A program made the translations under genes and the position numbers. Shown here piece by piece: positions 60,533 to 64,000 of a stretch of DNA of 64,000 nt (position 1 is the stretch's first letter; each line of letters opens with the position of its first letter). Under the pieces are notes generated by a model that searched no databases, had not been told where the DNA came from, and saw only the letters and a program-made list of their open reading frames with translations. Origin of the DNA: Magnolia sinica (Eukaryota; Streptophyta; Magnoliopsida; Magnoliales; Magnoliaceae). Where the stretch lies: NCBI RefSeq assembly GCF_029962835.1, contig NC_080579.1:79749959-79813958 (forward strand), in the 5' to 3' direction.

Positions 60533-61797
60533 TGAGGATGTTGATTGGATCGTATATAGGGTTTAGATACCAAATAATATAGTATATAGCCGAGTCGAAT
60601 AGCCAATGAGTTAGAAAAGCTCATTTTTTGATTGAAGGTTTGAGATTGCCCACGTGGTGAGATTTTTGTCCACCAATAACACGGCCATCGGATCAATGGT
60701 TTGGATTATCGAACATTAAATCAAGGTTCCACATTAGATTTTGGAAAAACCAAGTAAAGGTTAGAAGTGAACTATATTAAAAACCTTCGATAGTGAATAC
60801 CGATACACTTAAGAAAAGTACATCCGTCGTGAGTTGAGTAGGCAAACTGAATCACTCTATATGTTTGTGTTTGCGATTGTGAATATTTGTAATTCTAATT
60901 CATGCTTATGTGTTTGATTAGTTAAATTCTCCAAGTGCTTGGATTAAGTTGTATGTTATGTGCTTGTTAAGCACACATAAGTACACTATCTATATAGACT
61001 AGTTGCTTGATTGGAATATCATTTATATTATATGTGATTGGACCTACTTTAGCTTGGAAGCCTTAATATTAATTGGCCTTCTTATCTTTAATTGGTAAAT
61101 TGATTTAAGGTAGGCAATTGTGTTTTTAATAGTAGAATTTTTAAACTAGTCCTAATGATAGGAAGTCTTAGCTTTAAAGTTCCATATCTTTAGTATCACA
61201 TGTTTATTGCTAAAACTATCATTGGTCATTGTTATTTCAAATGATATATCTTTTCAAATGACCGTATATGCATGCTCCATGTATTTAATGTTTATTATCA
61301 CCCTACAATCCCTTATTAGTATGTGTTTATAGTAATGTATGATTTAAAGATTTTTTTTTTTTTTTCATATTTTTCTTTTATTGATATATTAATGGAATTA
61401 ACTATTTTTCAAATACTGATAAAAATGGAGACAAAGATCAAATCCCACCAAAACAAGTTTACTATTGTTTTATAAGATTTGTTTATTATTGCAAGGAATT
61501 GATGAAGATAGGGAGAGCAATTGTGGGGGAGCAATGCAAGTGTTACATGTCTTTGTGTACTCGAGTTGTAAATCTTTATATTAGATATATAATATTTTAG
61601 TTATTTTGGTTTGTCATTGGTATGGACCATGACAAGGTCTATGTTAAGTTTTTGTCTTGTAATTGACAAAGGGGGAGATTGTTAGTGCACTGATTTGTGC
61701 ACATGTTTTCTCAATCACGTGAGTCAGTGTGTCATATAGTTGGTTGAGCCCTTGGAAGTTGAAGATCAAAGACACAGGTAGACACGGATCATCAATG
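60533..61797 (-). mobile_element. LTR fossil B, right copy (inverted)
   Basis: Inverted match to 22271-23540. Ends with a purine tract (AAAGGGGGAGA, 61668-61678) and an LTR-type start TGTTAGTGCACTG at 61680, then is entered by fossil A at 61798. The copia-type layout is inferred; no pol gene remains. The left edge is the CACTA terminus. Confidence 0.45.
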
Positions 61798-64000
61798 TCA
61801 TGCCCTAAACTCAGTGAACAGGCTTACAGAATTCCCGAGCTTCGAATCCGGCGGTGAAAGCCTCCTTAGTACACCACATTCTTGGCTCTCAGCTCATATA
61901 TGGCAGGTTCCGATCCTGTGATTCCAAAAGGAGGATTTCAATGTGATTTTCTTTTTCACATGAGCATAACCACAAGTATACCAAAACTAAATACATCATC
62001 ACATTTTCACTATAATATCAGTTTAGTACAATGCTGGAAGGGAAATACATAATATAACAAAAGTCTAAAAGATCAGGCATATGCTCCTGCCTCAATGTTG
62101 CTATGGTCCAGCATAACCTGCACGTAAACAACGTGTGTAAACTTACTATGAAGCTTAGAGAGTGCGTGTATGTGTGTATGTGCAATGTATGTACAAAGCA
62201 TACAAATATCAGAGTAAGCTTAATAATGGAGGGCTAGACTGGCAAGTCCATAGATATTATCAGCCATACCTAGGATATGCAATGTAGAGGCCTACGAAAC
62301 CAAATGTCATATGCTAAGGATGCAATGTAACATACCAATCCCGATGTCTAATCTGCATCTCTTAGTACAATTCTCATCTATAATCATCGGGGTCTAGTAC
62401 ACTCAAACACTGGCCTGGCGGCCCATCGCGCACATAACCCATCGAGTGAAAGAGACCTCATTATCCGCCTCATTAGTGATATGTCAATTCCTACCCGGCT
62501 CGTTGATAGCGGACCTATTTCACAAGCTGGTCAGACTCAACCTAGCTAATAGCTCCCTTCACCCGAGCGGATAAAGTCACACCCCCTTCTAACTAACTCC
62601 GACACAGTGGAAGATGCAACCTACTGATATTTGGCACTTGAGCACTCATGCTATCTACTCGGTCTTAACATTGGAGTATCATGTGGCCTATAGGATTTAG
62701 AGACTTTCACCCAAGGAGATCTTACGTGCCCAGTAATTGTAACCAAATTTCTGATGTCTATATTCAAATTACCCACCATGATGATCCTATGGTGGCCACA
62801 ACCTTGATGTCGCTAGGGTATGGATGCAAATGCATCATGCAATGTGTGAATGCATAAGTCCATCATCTGAGTCATGCAACCATCTCATGCAAGCAATACA
62901 TACACGTAGGGTGGCCCTATCTCATATGGGTCCCTTGAAAATGCCCCAAGTTGTAAGGTCGTTAATGTGTCCTTGCCGCACATAGGCAGTAAAAATTCAT
63001 GAATTAGCCATCATCCAAGTCATGCAACATGATGCAGATGAGATATAATAACGTAATACCACATCAAGCATAATAGAGGTACTCTGCCAAACATAAGAGC
63101 AATGTTAAATCAAGAGTAAAATAAATGCTACATCTAGCATGGAGTAAGTGCATCCTCAATATAAAGAAAGTGTCACATCAATGTAAAAAAAGTGCAATAA
63201 CAAGTACAAGTGTAAACCTTGCACTAATTACTAATGAAACACTACATAAATCATCAAGTGTCATACCAACATAAATGTAAAAAATTAAACCATCATAATG
63301 GGGCAATGCATCATTCACAATAGGGGAAACCCACTTGGAAACCAAGTCTAATAGGCCCCGAAGAGCTACACTTGAGTGGGCTTTCAAGTCGGTGGGCTCA
63401 CTCAACAAGCTCACACGTAGGGGGCCAAAACTTCCAACTATTGGCACCCAAATAGGACAACAAATTGTAGGATCCACAAATGATGATGGTAGTTTCAAAA
63501 CCATCATCAAAATGGACCTTACATCTATCCCCAAATGAGGCCCAAGAAGGATGGCCCACAACTAACTAAACATGGCCCTCGCATACATACAATACATACA
63601 CTAAGGTAAGCTACCCGTCACATCACACTACCAGCCTCAAGGTAGACCCGCAACATGGCCACAACTCATACATCAAGACGGCCCATGGTATGGACACATT
63701 ATACGCATCAGGGTGGGTTTCACTGCGTGAATACAATTCATACATCAAGGTAGGGCCATGGTGCCCATACAACCCGTACATTAAGGCGGGCTAATGGTAC
63801 GGGCACAAAACATTATGGTAGGCCCTATAAATGTTCCAACGATAGCCAACAACATGCTTGCTATTACATTCAAGTTGTCCCACTGTCTAGAGGACCACCT
63901 GAATAATCACATACATCCCGGTGGACTTTACTATCCACAAGACCCCTCAAATACACACATCATAGTGGACGCCACTGGATAGCGGGCCACGTGAATGGAA
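61798..64000 (-). mobile_element. LTR fossil A, right copy (inverted, runs off the window)
   Basis: Starts TGTCATGCCCTAAACTCAG and aligns, reversed, with 22270 down to about 19900 at roughly 90 percent identity by eye. The array zone with GATGTATG / GGGCC units occupies 63560-64000. It lacks the SINE present in the left copy. The far end is outside the window. Confidence 0.5.

Overview
This is a stretch of plant nuclear DNA that is poor in genes and dominated by transposable elements. It has small GT-AG spliced plant genes, poly-purine and AT microsatellites, CACTA, hAT and Mutator-like DNA transposons, a tRNA-type SINE and long LTR fossils. The very abundant GTGGGCCCCAC / GATGTATG / GGACGGTGTGG inverted-repeat elements recall magnoliid genomes (Laurales or Magnoliales). 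That placement is an inference from memory and was not tested.

Layout. 0-7 kb: a broken alkenal-reductase exon, then a dense field of Mutator-type MITEs. 6.9-14.5 kb: one apparently intact gene, a COMM-domain protein most like COMMD9, with five coding exons on +, a leader exon whose TATA box lies in a MITE arm, and a 2 kb hAT element with an 8-bp target duplication in intron 3. 15.7-17.8 kb: a decayed DUF642 cell-wall protein gene on -, convergent to COMMD9. 19.9-23.5 kb: a composite of LTR fossils that recurs inverted at 60.5-64.0 kb; the left copy alone carries a SINE. 25.1-27.1 kb: a CRINKLY4-related (CCR1/2-like) pseudogene and one unrecognised open segment. 28.5-36 kb: nested LTR fossils, including a 3.1 kb apparent solo LTR with a 5-bp target duplication inside a Ty3/gypsy relic, and another LTR-like unit with internal arrays. 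36-42 kb: orphan exons of SEC14-like, NPF (nitrate/peptide transporter) and plastidic glucose transporter genes around an orphan CACTA end. 44.5-46.1 kb: two exons of an unrecognised gene. 46.5-53.3 kb: a 3.17 kb tandem duplication in which copy 2 gained two Mutator-type MITEs, while copy 1 keeps the empty sites. 53.4-60.5 kb: a 7.2 kb CACTA element carrying a six-exon Transposase_24 (TnpA-like) gene but no visible TNP2 transposase.

Only COMMD9 looks like a complete host gene. The rest is best read as a record of insertion, duplication and gene-fragment decay. I see no operon-like or defence-like gene system. Coordinates of exons were read by eye from splice signals and reading frame; repeat boundaries without target duplications are approximate.
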